From Mycolicibacterium lutetiense (lineage in GTDB: Bacteria > Actinomycetota > Actinomycetes > Mycobacteriales > Mycobacteriaceae), in assembly GCF_017876775.1 (NCBI RefSeq), contig NZ_JAGIOP010000001.1:1793442-1857441 (forward strand): a stretch of DNA of 64,000 nt, read 5' to 3'. How positions within the stretch are numbered: the stretch's first letter is position 1; every line of letters starts with the position of its first letter. The notes beneath the pieces are model-generated. The model saw only the letters and a list, made by a program, of their open reading frames with translations. It was not told the origin of the DNA and ran no database searches. Of this stretch, positions 1 to 8,942 are shown one piece after another. Made by a program: the position numbers and the translations under genes.

Positions 1-25
1 CAGGTTTGCCAAGGCCAACCCGGAT

Positions 26-1579
26 ATGAAGCCGCGCAATTTGATGTGGCGCTGTATGGGTCGGCGTGAACGGGCGCTGGTCCCCGAAGACATCCTGATG
101 GTGTGGGGGATTCCTTACGAGAAATCCTCGCTGCGGCGCATCTATTTCGAGGAGGCTTATCGCATCGACGCCGAAGTGCGCGCGGCGATCGCCGAGAACC
201 GCCGCCGGACCGATGGTGTCGCTCCCGACCTGCTTCGGCGCAAAAACAGGATGATCCGCGACCGGGTATCGGGGCTGCAGTGTTTCACGATTGCCGATGC
301 TGCCTCGATGATGGGGATCAGCGCCTCGGGGACCCGCAAGGCGTTGCAGCGCGGAGGGGCCGTCACCTGGACCATTGCGGGGACGACGCGAGTCTGCCAA
401 GACGACTTGTTCGCTGTGCTCCAGCTGCGCAGCGACAAGATCCGCAAATCTCGGGGCCTTCCGCCCGGCGGCTTGATGAAAGACCCACTGCTGGTGCCGA
501 TCGCGATGGCCGCCGACAAGATCGGTGTCACCGTACGCACCCTGCGCCGCCGTGCCGCTGCTGGCAAGCTTGAAATAGTCACCTCCGGATCCAAGCTGTG
601 GTTGCGGCGCCACGAGGTGGATGCGCTCGTTGCCGCCCAGGCCGCCAAACCGGCACGCGCCGCCGAGGCTCGCGACCGCCGCCGCGCCGCTGCTGAACGG
701 GGTGCGAACCTGACCGATGCGCACGTGGAGAACTTCCTGGCGTGGCTGAAGTGGAGCCAACCCGACATCGACCCCGCATTGGCGCTGCACACGCGTTCCA
801 GCGCAGCTACGTTCGCCGGCACCCGACCGAATGTCATCGAGGCGCTTGTCGCCGAAGGGCTGCTGCCGGCCCAGCGCCGTGGCCGCGATCTTCGGATCCG
901 CACCGTCGATCTGGTTGCGGCAGGGGTGTTCAGTGCCAAGGTGGCGCGGATGTGCCCGAAGCTGCGGATCGGTGATCCGCGTCAACGGCGCAGCGTCACC
1001 GCGGAATACCTCACTTTTGACCAGGCCGCCCAGATTGTCGAGCGACCCGCATCTGAGGTTCGCTATCTGGCCAGGATCGGAACCTTGCACGCGGTGCGCT
1101 TCGGGTCGGGGAACCATCGATTGCATGAAAGCGAGGTTTACGGCCCCGGTTTGGTGCGCTACCGGCAGACGGCCCGGCCGTATCGAACGATCAAGCACAG
1201 GCGGTTCGGTGGCTACAACCAGACTGTCAATGAGACGGCCAACCACCTCGGTGTCAGTGAACGAACCGTGCTGCGCATGATCGAACGGGGAGCGCTGTTG
1301 GCGATCGAGGCGGCCAAGCAGCGTTGGTGCCGCATCGAGGGCGGGGCATGGGTACAGCGCGACTTCCCCGTCAACCATGGCGGGTTCCTGGTGTCGGACA
1401 AGAGCGTTCGTACCGCGATCCGGCTGCGACAGTGCCGCGGTGACCTGCCGCGGACACCGATCCCGGTCACTGTCGAGCATCTGCGTGACGGCCGCGCCCC
1501 AGAGCTGGAACCGTGGCAGGAGTATCAGCTTGTCGACCGGCAGGGGAACCGTGTCGACGAGTACGGCCGGGCGAGTTGA
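26..1579 (+). CDS. Protein with about five tandem excisionase/MerR-like HTH modules (possibly 5'-partial)
   Basis: The 517-residue product contains repeated units that look like winged helix-turn-helix excisionase domains, each a short HTH followed by a basic wing and a (D/E)-(D/L) helix. They lie near residues 86-133, 157-203, 260-300, 328-371 and 399-440, with motifs such as ADKIGVTVRTLRRRAAAGKL and ANHLGVSERTVLRMIERGAL. This argues for a DNA-binding protein that reads an extended or repeated site. No nuclease, polymerase or recombinase domain is visible. The reading frame is open to the left edge of the window, so the ATG at 26 may be internal. It could be a plasmid replication or partition protein or a regulator; the role is inferred only from the domain repetition. 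Confidence 0.7.
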   Translation: MKPRNLMWRCMGRRERALVPEDILMVWGIPYEKSSLRRIYFEEAYRIDAEVRAAIAENRRRTDGVAPDLLRRKNRMIRDRVSGLQCFTIADAASMMGISASGTRKALQRGGAVTWTIAGTTRVCQDDLFAVLQLRSDKIRKSRGLPPGGLMKDPLLVPIAMAADKIGVTVRTLRRRAAAGKLEIVTSGSKLWLRRHEVDALVAAQAAKPARAAEARDRRRAAAERGANLTDAHVENFLAWLKWSQPDIDPALALHTRSSAATFAGTRPNVIEALVAEGLLPAQRRGRDLRIRTVDLVAAGVFSAKVARMCPKLRIGDPRQRRSVTAEYLTFDQAAQIVERPASEVRYLARIGTLHAVRFGSGNHRLHESEVYGPGLVRYRQTARPYRTIKHRRFGGYNQTVNETANHLGVSERTVLRMIERGALLAIEAAKQRWCRIEGGAWVQRDFPVNHGGFLVSDKSVRTAIRLRQCRGDLPRTPIPVTVEHLRDGRAPELEPWQEYQLVDRQGNRVDEYGRAS

Positions 1580-1604
1580 TCGGGTGAAAACTGTAGCCGG
1601 AGTG

Positions 1605-2594
1605 CTACCGGCGCTTGAACTTCTTGCCGTAGACGCCTGAGACACGTGGCGGCGGTGGGCCGGTCGGGTCGGGTGCGTCGGGATGGCCGGCGGTGTGCAG
1701 GGAGACGTAGATCAGTTTGCGCAGGCTGTTGTGTGGGCCGTGTGGTTGGTGCTTGTAGTGGCCACGTACGAACCATCGACGGTAGGCGCGATCGTCGTTG
1801 TCTGGGTTGCCGTTGACGCCGCTGACCCCGGGTGGGCGCAGAATGTCGAGCATCGTGACGTCGTTGCGTGTGGTGCGGGTTGATTTCTTGGCCGGGCCAG
1901 TGTTGACCCGTTTCTGGGTGACAACGCGCTGCTGGCCGATCAGTGCGAGCAGCGAGAGCACTGTGGCGGTCAGTGTGGGTGGTCCGGATCGATTCAGTTC
2001 GGGGTCGTCGAGCGGGCTTACCAGGTCGAGGACGCCGGAACCGCGGTCGACCACTGTGGCTAGCTCGTGCTGGTCGAAGCGGAGTACTTTTCCTGGTGAT
2101 GTTTTGGGGCGCATGTCGCTGAGCTGTCCGTGCTTGCGTGGATCGCGCATCTGGGAGAGCAGGTAGCTGGTGATGTGGGTCTGGTCGTAGATCCAAGCGA
2201 TACCGTCCCAGGTGACCGGAACCGTTGATTGGCCCGCGTCTTTCATGTCAATGCTTCGCCAGCTGAATGTTGCGAGCGGTTTCGGCCACAGCATCAGCCC
2301 GACTGGTGCCAGATCTGACGTGGTGATCAGCTCTTGGAAAGTGGTCTCCGGCATATCGCGGCTGGCGAGGTCGGCTGCAACGGATGCCGCTGTGCGGCTC
2401 ATCCAGTACAGCTCGGCGTCAGCGATGTTGTCGGCGAACATCTTCATGTACGGCCTGGTGGGGTGGTTCTTCATCTCGTCTGGGACGGTGTCGATCTCGT
2501 CGATCGAGGCCTGGTAGCAGCGTTCGGAATCTGCGAGTGCCTCGGCGATCCACGGCATGCTGAATGCATCCCACCGGTGCGAACGTCCAGCCAT
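1605..2594 (-). CDS. Conserved hypothetical protein of actinobacterial mobile elements
   Basis: The 329-residue protein starts MAGRSHRWDAF and is soluble, with no signal peptide. The N-terminal two thirds is unrecognised. The C-terminal part has a WFVRGHYKHQPHGP...KLIYVSLHTAG block, which resembles a short element often seen in hypothetical proteins of mycobacterial phages and plasmids (V.GHWR.Q..G......W I.P...G). It is convergent with the multi-HTH gene, 25 bp away. The function is unknown; the C-terminal block probably mediates nucleic-acid or protein contact (inference). Confidence 0.6.
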   Translation of the reverse strand: MAGRSHRWDAFSMPWIAEALADSERCYQASIDEIDTVPDEMKNHPTRPYMKMFADNIADAELYWMSRTAASVAADLASRDMPETTFQELITTSDLAPVGLMLWPKPLATFSWRSIDMKDAGQSTVPVTWDGIAWIYDQTHITSYLLSQMRDPRKHGQLSDMRPKTSPGKVLRFDQHELATVVDRGSGVLDLVSPLDDPELNRSGPPTLTATVLSLLALIGQQRVVTQKRVNTGPAKKSTRTTRNDVTMLDILRPPGVSGVNGNPDNDDRAYRRWFVRGHYKHQPHGPHNSLRKLIYVSLHTAGHPDAPDPTGPPPPRVSGVYGKKFKRR

Positions 2595-2692
2595 TTCCCC
2601 TCCCGACCTCCAGGCAGCGTGTGAGTCGCAATATAGCGGCGCAGGGCGACAGTGCCGTGGGCCCGGCCCCGGGAAAGCTGGGCGCGGAATTC

Positions 2693-2896
2693 TCAGGTCT
2701 TGGATTCGGCGTCCGTCGCCGCGACGCCGCCGCGCTTCAACACCGTATAGGTGAAACCGGGTTTGACGAGGTGGTAGCCCTTGTCAGTGAACAGATCCCG
2801 GTACGAATCACCGCCGAGGATGGACCGGATGTGGCAGTTCACGCCGCTGAGAACAACCACGTCACCCTCTTTCAGATCCCGTCCGAATACGCGCAT
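2693..2896 (-). CDS. Small hypothetical protein
   Basis: The 67-residue product begins MRVFGRDLKEGDVVVLSG. A GGGAAGGG ribosome-binding site ends 6 bp before the ATG, which favours this start over longer upstream frames. The GDVVVLSGVNCHIRSI opening looks like a small beta-barrel (KOW or PRC-like). It lies just downstream of the cysteine-rich small gene on the same strand and is probably cotranscribed from the palindromic promoter at about 3290. Function unknown. Confidence 0.6.
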   Translation of the reverse strand: MRVFGRDLKEGDVVVLSGVNCHIRSILGGDSYRDLFTDKGYHLVKPGFTYTVLKRGGVAATDAESKT

Positions 2897-2913
2897 CGTT
2901 CGTCCCTTCCCGT

Positions 2914-3162
2914 TCAGAAGCAGGCGTCGCAGGTGCAGTGGTGGTGGCCGCCGGAGCGGCACGCTGGAGAGGGGCGGTGATTGGGCATGAGCTCGTTGAC
3001 AGCGGTGCGCCCCTGGCACATCCGGCACGCGGAGTCCCAGAACACCCCGTCAATGTGGCGGTAGAAGATCACATTTCGACCCTCCAGAGTCCCGGGGGCC
3101 AGATGCTGTGGGAGAACTTGTGCCCAGTCGGGGAGTGCGGGCTTTAGCGTTGATGTGGGCAC
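2914..3162 (-). CDS. Small Cys/His-rich protein, possible zinc binder
   Basis: The GTG start at 3162 has AAGGA nine bases upstream and gives about 82 residues; an in-frame ATG at 3171 is too close to that AAGGA. The frame is open further upstream, but a longer start would run through the palindrome at 3283-3299. The C-terminal half carries CRMC and a GHHHCTCDAC tail, a spacing consistent with a small zinc-binding fold. It is the first gene behind one of the five shared palindromes, so it is probably part of that regulon. Function unknown. Confidence 0.55.
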   Translation of the reverse strand: MPTSTLKPALPDWAQVLPQHLAPGTLEGRNVIFYRHIDGVFWDSACRMCQGRTAVNELMPNHRPSPACRSGGHHHCTCDACF

Positions 3163-3282
3163 GGGTGACATTCCTTGTCTGTTCTGGTTGACGGCGTTTG
3201 GAGCGGTGATCGACCGCGGCAGCTGTGGAGGCGGTTCGGGTTCTGCGGGTCTCGCGACAGGGTCGGTGACTGCTCTTCGTAA

Positions 3283-3299
3283 ATCTCTAAAATAGAGAA
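3283..3299 (-). promoter_or_regulatory. Shared palindromic operator, copy 1
   Basis: ATCTCTAAAATAGAGAA, one mismatch from the perfect 17-bp palindrome ATCTCTAAAATAGAGAT seen at 4550, 14254 and 31613. It lies about 120 bp upstream of the small Cys/His protein gene, which reads away from it on the minus strand. On that strand its centre reads TATTTT, which could act as a -10 box. The stretch 3300-3511 holds no convincing gene. Confidence 0.7.
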
Positions 3300-3511
3300 T
3301 ATCACCGAAGGGGCTTCTCTGCATCCCGCCGTTCTCGCCGCGCTGGCCGCCACACCGGGTCCTATTCAGAGCGGCGTTCAGGCGTCGTTATGTGCCCGTA
3401 CGCATCGGCGTGTGCTCTGATCGACGCGACAGTCGCCGTGCCACAGCCTCACGAGCACACCTGAACTGATGACAGGTGCGTCCTGAACATCCACTACATC
3501 CTGCGGTCCGT

Positions 3512-3712
3512 TCAGGTGTCGAGTTCGCGGTAGTCGAACTCGTATCCCTCGCCGTGGAGGTAGTTCTGCAGACTCCCGCTGCCCTCGTCGGCGTAATAGC
3601 CGCCGGGATCGTAGGTGGCGCGAATATGGTCGAACACCTCGTCGTAGGTGGCGTGACGCGTGACTACAGGCTCGCCCGCGCTTGGGTCGGCGGTGGTTAG
3701 TTCCCAGACCAT
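3512..3712 (-). CDS. Small hypothetical protein
   Basis: A 66-residue acidic protein (MVWELTTADPSAGEPVV). Its ATG shares one base with the TGA of the upstream gene (TGATG), so the two are translationally coupled. It is rich in Tyr, Asp and Gly near the C-terminus, with no recognisable domain. Probably a small accessory protein of the element. Confidence 0.6.
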   Translation of the reverse strand: MVWELTTADPSAGEPVVTRHATYDEVFDHIRATYDPGGYYADEGSGSLQNYLHGEGYEFDYRELDT

Positions 3713-3942
3713 CAGACGTCCCAGCTAAATTCGCGGCCGACCAGCCCTGGATCGGCGGAACAGGTGGCGATCTCGGCGAAGTAACCGGACTCGTCGGCAC
3801 CGACATTGCTGCCAGTGCGTGGGCGCAGATGTTCATCGGCCCACTCGTCGAGGTCGCCAGTCGGAGCTGGCACGTCGAAGGTCTCTGTGCGCGGATACTC
3901 CTGGCCGTCATAGACGTCGGTGAATTTCACGGTGATCTGCAC
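3712..3942 (-). CDS. Small hypothetical protein
   Basis: The GTG start at 3942 is preceded by AAAGGA at good spacing. The long open frame further upstream has no plausible ribosome-binding site and reads like non-coding sequence. The 76-residue product (VQITVKFTDVYDGQEYPRTE...) is a likely beta-rich acidic protein. It forms a coupled pair with the next gene and is divergent from the gene at 4182. Function unknown. Confidence 0.6.
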   Translation of the reverse strand: MQITVKFTDVYDGQEYPRTETFDVPAPTGDLDEWADEHLRPRTGSNVGADESGYFAEIATCSADPGLVGREFSWDV

Positions 3943-4181
3943 GGGGGCGGTTCCTTTCGTAGGGGCGAGGTGCGTCGCCACGGTGTCAGGTGACTCCATG
4001 GGCAGGAGCACGCGGCGCGACGTGCTCGGGCTGGTGGCTGTCACGTCCCTTCCTTCGGGCGAGTCGCAGCCCGTGGCCGGCGGCGGGCCGTGGCCCGGTG
4101 TGTCGGTGCATGTGGCTAGGTCGAGCGGCCGGGGAATGGTTTCCTGCTCACGGTGTCCCGCCTGGAATGCAAGGAGAATCC

Positions 4182-4493
4182 ATGTCTGAGAGCGCATCGC
4201 GAGTCGCAGCCGAAGCGGCGCTGTTCCTGGCCGGCCGCAGCGCCGATGATCTCGGCTGGCCCGACCGCTCCTGCGTGGCACGGCAGTTCGACGCCGCGCT
4301 TATGGGTGGTCTCGGTCCCGCGCAGTGGGTACCCGATCCGGTTATGTGGTGCATCGCGGTGCTGGAGCCGGCCATCGAACGTCGCATGCCCGGTCCCAGT
4401 GACGATCTGCGCGCCTTGGGGTGGCCGCACGCGCCCACAGTTGCAGCGCGGCTGGTTCAGTGGCTCGTCGAGGACGGAATCTTGACTGACTAG
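4182..4493 (+). CDS. Small hypothetical protein
   Basis: AAGGAG lies five bases upstream of the ATG at 4182 and fixes the start, giving 103 residues (MSESASRVAAEAALFLAG...). The protein is helical and Ala/Trp-rich, without a known motif. It lies between a divergent small-gene pair and the palindrome-controlled RIIA-like operon. The 240 bp upstream, between the divergent starts, should hold both promoters. Function unknown. Confidence 0.6.
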   Translation: MSESASRVAAEAALFLAGRSADDLGWPDRSCVARQFDAALMGGLGPAQWVPDPVMWCIAVLEPAIERRMPGPSDDLRALGWPHAPTVAARLVQWLVEDGILTD

Positions 4494-4530
4494 TGGCTGA
4501 CTAGCACCGCTTTTATTGCACAACGCGAAC

Positions 4531-4566
4531 TTGTCGGTGGCTGTGTGTAATCTCTAAAATAGAGAT
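4531..4566 (+). promoter_or_regulatory. Promoter with palindromic operator over the -10 box, copy 2
   Basis: TTGTCG at 4531-4536 and TAAAAT at 4555-4560 are separated by 18 bp, a fair sigma-A-type promoter. The -10 lies inside the perfect palindrome ATCTCTAAAATAGAGAT (4550-4566). A protein bound there would block polymerase, so repression is the simplest reading. It drives the operon that starts with the RIIA-like gene 28 bp downstream. Confidence 0.75.
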
Positions 4567-4593
4567 CAACCGACACCCCTTCAGGAGCTTGAG

Positions 4594-6666
4594 ATGCGTC
4601 TTCCCGCCCCCGTTTCGACACTGGTCACCACTGGCGATGTCACTGCTTCGGCACCGACGATGGCTAGCCGTGTGGACCCCGAGGGGGCGCGGCGCATGAT
4701 GGACATTCTCATCAACCTTTACGCCGACCGCCGCCTGGCGGTGGTGCGCGAGTACGTCTCCAACGCCGTCGATGCCACTCGCGTGGCGGGCAGCACCGCC
4801 CCGGTGCAGGTGACCAGCCCGACCGAACTGGAACCCAACCTCATTGTCACCGATGCCGGTATCGGTATGTCCGCAGCCGAGGTCGAAGCCACGTTCCTGG
4901 CGTTCGCTGCCTCGACCAAGCGCGACAGCAACGACCAGATCGGCGGTCTTGGTGTCGGAGCGAAATCGGCTCTGACAGTGGCCGAGTCGTTCCTGGTGGA
5001 CACCATCAAGGGTGGTCGCCGCACCCTGGTGCGCGCCGCCCGTGACCTCACCCATCAGGTGCTGCTCGCTGATGCGCCCAGTGACCTGCCCAACGGCACC
5101 ACGATCACCGTCGCCGTGGAAGTCGCAGGCCAGCTCGACAAGTGGAACACGGTCATCCGTGAGGTCTCCTCGGCCCACCCCGAAGGTGCCGTCCTGGTGG
5201 ACGGTAAGCCGGTGGCGAGCCTGTCGGGTGGGCTGCGCTGGATCGGACCCGTCGGCTGCCTGCGCGCGGGGGATCGCACTGTCGCGGTGCTGTCCGGCGG
5301 CACCCTGTTCGACGCCGTTCCAGAGGTGGTCAACCGAGTCCTCGCAGCCACACGGTTGCAGGCGGCGGTGATCGAACTGCCCATCGGATCGTTCGATCAC
5401 ACCCCCAGTCGCGAATCAGTGGTCGCCACCGAGCGCACGCTGAGCGCCGTGGACGCCGCGCTCGAGACGTTCGCGCAGGTCTACGGAGACCTTGAGGAAA
5501 AGGTGGCGACCCTGGCCCTGACCGACGTGCACGCCGCTGCGACCCTGCGTGCCAGCATCCTGGGCGATGTGGCCCGCGCCGATCTGCTGCCGGTCCCGTT
5601 TCACGCCGTGGTTCCCGGCGGTTCGGGTGTTCGGTTCGGGTCGGAAAAGGGGCGCCGGACCAACCGGCGTCGCTGGAAGATCGCCGAGGCCGGCGAGGTG
5701 GTGTTCACCGCATTGGGGGCCGAGCGCGTCCTCAAAGACGTTGTGGTGGTTACCGATGTGCCCGCGCGACGCGGCCTGCGAAGCTTCGCCACGCTGATGG
5801 CTGAAACGCACTCTGAGGCTCGGTGGGTGGTCCCAATCGTCGAAGGCACCGACCGCATCGATCTTCCGATACTGGGAGAAGGCGACACCGCTACCGGGCA
5901 GGTCTGGCCGATCAGTGCCGACACCCCCGGTGTCACCGTGTACAGCTTCACCGAGTGGCTGGCGGCCACGACGACTAAGCGCGCACCGCGCAGCGGGCTG
6001 TCCGGATACGAGACCCGCATGGTCGCCACGGATGGCGGGCCGCAGACCCGGCAGGTGCTGACCGGCGCGGAGATCGCCGCGCTCGGGTTGCCGGTCTGGT
6101 ACATCGAGGGCGACCCTCACTACAGCCACGATTCCCGACTGGATTCCATTGTGGCAGTGGCGGTCTACCTGGGTAGGCGCAAACCGGGTCCGTTGCTGGC
6201 TGCGGTCCCCGAGGCGCAGCCCTATCACCAGTGGGCGCGGGCGCGGTTCGACGCCGAGTCCGCCGGTTGGACCGACATCGAACGTATCGCTGCTGCGGTG
6301 GATGCGCAGCCCTACTGGACCGGCGACAAGATGCGCCTGGCGCTCGCCACCGATGCGGTGGCCCGGATCGCTCCGGGCCACCCGCTGCGCGAGATGGTGG
6401 TGCGCCTTGCCGAGATCGAGACTGCACGCCGGGCGCTGTCCGCTGACCATGCCACGGTAATGGCCCGTGCGGCCGTCCTGGGGGTCGGCAGCGGCGCCCT
6501 GGCCGAGGTGCGGCAGCTGACTACAGCACTGAACAAGGCGTACCCGCTGCTGGACCACATGCGCAGCAACGTCTCTGAATTCGACCGCCGGAAGTTTGTG
6601 GACTACATCGTGCACACCCCGCCGCGATTGCCCACCGCCGACAACGCCTCCGCTAACGCTGCCTGA
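4594..6666 (+). CDS. RIIA-like GHKL ATPase
   Basis: The 690-residue protein has an N-terminal Hsp90/gyrase-type (GHKL) ATP-binding fold: VVREYVSNAVDA (E53, N57) is the N box, TDAGIGM (from T86) the G1 box and GGLGVGAKSAL (117-127) the G2 box. The rest is unlike MutL, Hsp90 or gyrase. The gene directly downstream is RIIB-like, which identifies the pair by context as homologous to phage T4 rIIA/rIIB. In T4 these are membrane-associated proteins that affect lysis and resist Rex exclusion. The start has AGGAG upstream. It is first in a palindrome-controlled operon that continues to a sigma factor and a helicase. Confidence 0.75.
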   Translation: MRLPAPVSTLVTTGDVTASAPTMASRVDPEGARRMMDILINLYADRRLAVVREYVSNAVDATRVAGSTAPVQVTSPTELEPNLIVTDAGIGMSAAEVEATFLAFAASTKRDSNDQIGGLGVGAKSALTVAESFLVDTIKGGRRTLVRAARDLTHQVLLADAPSDLPNGTTITVAVEVAGQLDKWNTVIREVSSAHPEGAVLVDGKPVASLSGGLRWIGPVGCLRAGDRTVAVLSGGTLFDAVPEVVNRVLAATRLQAAVIELPIGSFDHTPSRESVVATERTLSAVDAALETFAQVYGDLEEKVATLALTDVHAAATLRASILGDVARADLLPVPFHAVVPGGSGVRFGSEKGRRTNRRRWKIAEAGEVVFTALGAERVLKDVVVVTDVPARRGLRSFATLMAETHSEARWVVPIVEGTDRIDLPILGEGDTATGQVWPISADTPGVTVYSFTEWLAATTTKRAPRSGLSGYETRMVATDGGPQTRQVLTGAEIAALGLPVWYIEGDPHYSHDSRLDSIVAVAVYLGRRKPGPLLAAVPEAQPYHQWARARFDAESAGWTDIERIAAAVDAQPYWTGDKMRLALATDAVARIAPGHPLREMVVRLAEIETARRALSADHATVMARAAVLGVGSGALAEVRQLTTALNKAYPLLDHMRSNVSEFDRRKFVDYIVHTPPRLPTADNASANAA

Positions 6667-6710
6667 CCGGTATCTCCCATCGAGCTTCGAAAGACAAGGA
6701 AACACACACC

Positions 6711-7763
6711 ATGCGCGCATTCATCGACGCCAACTCCATCATCGTCACCGAAGGCGATGACACCGTGATGGTCGGCTCCGCCGACCCCGCCTACCAGAAC
6801 GTGCGGACCTACCTCGTTGATGACCACGGCCAGGACTTCGCCACCGTCAAGAGCCTGGTGGAGGTGGTGCGGGTCACCGTAAGAGCAGCCGTCGCCGAGG
6901 CGGTGTCGGTAGTGGACGGCAACGACGACGACGCCGACGACGCCTACCGGGTCACTCACGGTGACCCGGTGGCCGAGACAGTGCTGTCTACCGCTCTGCG
7001 GCTTGCCCGCGAGACCGCCGACATGGCACCACTGGGGGCGTTCCTGCGCCGTCTGGAGCGCAACCCGTCGGCCGCATCGCGCTCACAGCTGTTCGGCTGG
7101 CTCAAGGCCGGAGGCTTCGTGCTGACCACCGACGGGCTGATCGTCGGCTACAAGTCGGTACGCAACGATGGCTTCTCGGCGCACGCCGGTCGTGAGGCGG
7201 TGACGGTGGTCCACCAGGACGGCACCAGCGAGACCATTACCGGGAACATTCCGTACCCGGTCGGTGCGACGGTGTGGATGGACCGTGATCTGGTCAACCC
7301 AGACAGGCACTCGGCGTGCTCGGTGGGCCTGCATGTCGGAACCTACAACTATGCCAGCGATTTCAGCGAGCAGATGCTGGTGGTGTTGGTGGACCCGGCC
7401 GATGTGGTGTCGGTGCCCGCCGATCACAACGCGCAGAAGATGCGGGTGTGCCGCCTGACGGTCGCCGCTCGTCACGACGGTGAGCAGATCTCGGACGCGG
7501 TGATTGAGCATATCCGTACGGTGCCTGATTTCGAGGCGTCCGACGAATACGCCCGCCGAGAGGGGAATAAGCCACGTCCGACGTTCGGCGTCGTGGTGTC
7601 GTTCGGTGATTCGGACGACGAACTCGATAGCGATCACGAAGACCACGAAGGTGATGAACAACAGGGCGATCAGCGCTGCGATGAGTACGCGGGTGGCGAC
7701 GAGGATGAGATCGTTGTGCCGCTGGGGGAGACGCCGTGCATGCCGGATCAGTGGTCGCTATGA
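6711..7763 (+). CDS. RIIB-like protein
   Basis: The 350-residue product has the RIIB signature in order: FLRRLERNPSAASRSQLFGWL (111-131), TTDGLIVGYKSVRNDG (139-154), a CSVGLHVGTYNYASDF block (203-218) and VVLVDPADVVSVPADHNAQKMRVCRL (224-249). These match the ordered landmarks of T4 RIIB (YKRVR, CSAGLH, VVSIPADYN). The C-terminal 90 residues are strongly acidic and look disordered. It lies 44 bp after the RIIA-like gene. The stop overlaps the next start (ATGA), so the operon continues. The exact role outside phages is unknown. Confidence 0.8.
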   Translation: MRAFIDANSIIVTEGDDTVMVGSADPAYQNVRTYLVDDHGQDFATVKSLVEVVRVTVRAAVAEAVSVVDGNDDDADDAYRVTHGDPVAETVLSTALRLARETADMAPLGAFLRRLERNPSAASRSQLFGWLKAGGFVLTTDGLIVGYKSVRNDGFSAHAGREAVTVVHQDGTSETITGNIPYPVGATVWMDRDLVNPDRHSACSVGLHVGTYNYASDFSEQMLVVLVDPADVVSVPADHNAQKMRVCRLTVAARHDGEQISDAVIEHIRTVPDFEASDEYARREGNKPRPTFGVVVSFGDSDDELDSDHEDHEGDEQQGDQRCDEYAGGDEDEIVVPLGETPCMPDQWSL

Positions 7764-7918
7764 GGACTACCGAGATCCACGCTGAGCCGCTTCGGGCGGG
7801 AGACTTCTTCGAGCATGGGGCTCGGCTCCGCGTAGAGGATCCCTCCATTGGAGGAGTCCGAGAGGGGTACGTCACTTACGGCCCACACGCGATTGTGTCG
7901 CGTCTCAGGGAGATGTGA
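7760..7918 (+). CDS. Small coupled hypothetical protein
   Basis: ATG at 7760 overlaps the RIIB-like stop (ATGA) and the TGA at 7916-7918 overlaps the GTG of the sigma gene, so all three are coupled. The 52-residue product (MRTTEIHAEPLRAGDFFEHG) is short and resembles a small beta-barrel. No known domain. Confidence 0.55.
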   Translation: MRTTEIHAEPLRAGDFFEHGARLRVEDPSIGGVREGYVTYGPHAIVSRLREM

Positions 7919-8574
7919 GCACGGCCATGCATTTAGTGAAGCAGACGGATCTTCCCAAGGATCTGCCCGAGTTGTTGACCGCGGAGCAAGAAGTGGAGCT
8001 TGCCAAGCGGATAGAGGCCGGCTTGTACGCACAGTTCCTACTCGCCAAGGGAGCCTCGCAGTACACCCCGGCACAGTTGAGATTGGTCGCTGCGGACGGT
8101 CGAGCAGCATTCGAGCATTTCGTGACCGCGAATGTTCGTCTCTCCGCGTGGTGGGCGCGTAAGCGGGCGGTAAGGGGCGCCAGTGCGTTGCTGACAGTCG
8201 ACGACCTCACCCATGAAGGGATGCTCGGCGTCATTCGGGCTGTTCAAAAATTCGACTACACACAGGGATTCAAGTTCTCCACGTACGCGCTTCATTGGGT
8301 GCGTCTCCATCAACAGCGAGCGATCGCCAAGGCAACCCCCGCCGCGCTGTCTTCCAGCGACCAGGAGCGTTGCAGGGAACTGCTTATGGTCACCTCCCAG
8401 CTGGGTACTGACCTGGGTAGGACGCCTAGCGATGCCGATGTCGCGGCTGTGATGGGTGTCAGCCCAATGGGCATCGCTCAGATGCGCGCCATGATGTCCC
8501 GCGCAGTTTCGCTGGACGCACCGCTAAGCCTTGATCCACCGATGAATGGGCTGGTTGTTGGGGTGTCGGAATGA
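7915..8574 (+). pseudogene. Sigma-70 family sigma factor, 5' part (disrupted by IS1380)
   Basis: Host-derived sequence ends at 8528; the frame then runs into the IS and stops at 8574. The retained part has a region 1.2-like helix, region 2 (HEGMLGVIRAVQKFDYTQG, then FKFSTYALHWVR, core binding and -10 recognition) and region 3 with an HTH, ending in the SLDAPLS linker. Region 4 is in the fragment at 10486. Joining 7915-8528 to 10486-10774 gives one frame of 300 residues, the size of compact alternative sigma factors. The start is GTG 7915, coupled to the upstream gene; ATG 7927 is possible. The truncated product might still bind core polymerase. Confidence 0.85.
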
Positions 8575-8649
8575 GGAAAGTGCCCTCTGAGCTGGAAAGA
8601 TTGGTGTTCTCTACGCAACAATCCGACCAGCACAAGAAAGGCACTTCCA

Positions 8650-8823
8650 GTGCGAGTGTCCCACACGTTCGGTCCCGACTCCGCGGTGTTCGACGAGGAC
8701 AACCTCGTGTCGTGCGCCGGGCTGGTCCCGGTGATGGCCCTGGCCGAGCAAGCTGGCCTGACACGGTTGTTGGACAACACAATTCACATCAGGTCGTCTC
8801 GGGTCAAGTCCGGGGCGGCTAAC
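8650..8823 (+). pseudogene. 5' remnant of an IS1380 transposase
   Basis: From GTG 8650 the frame reads VRVSHTFGPDSAVFDEDN and continues through a VSCAGLVPVMALAEQAGL block, clearly homologous to the start of the intact transposase at 8943 but diverged. It stops being homologous at the left inverted repeat of the inner copy (8824). It marks an earlier IS1380 copy into which the present one inserted. Confidence 0.8.
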
Positions 8824-8942
8824 CCTCGATCCACCGATGAATCGCCTGTTCGGAGGGTGTTGATGTAAGGAAAGTGCCCTTTGAGCTGGGATGATTGGAG
8901 TTACCACACTTCGATCAGCCCACGTTCAGAAAGGCGCTTCCG

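Noticed and set aside
4594..6666. GHKL ATPase considered as MutL, Hsp90 or a histidine kinase
   Set aside because: It lacks the conserved rest of those families, and the RIIB-like neighbour points to RIIA.
4513..6720. Minus-strand frames opposite the RIIA-like gene
   Set aside because: Composition typical of antisense high-GC DNA; the sense strand has a full GHKL signature.
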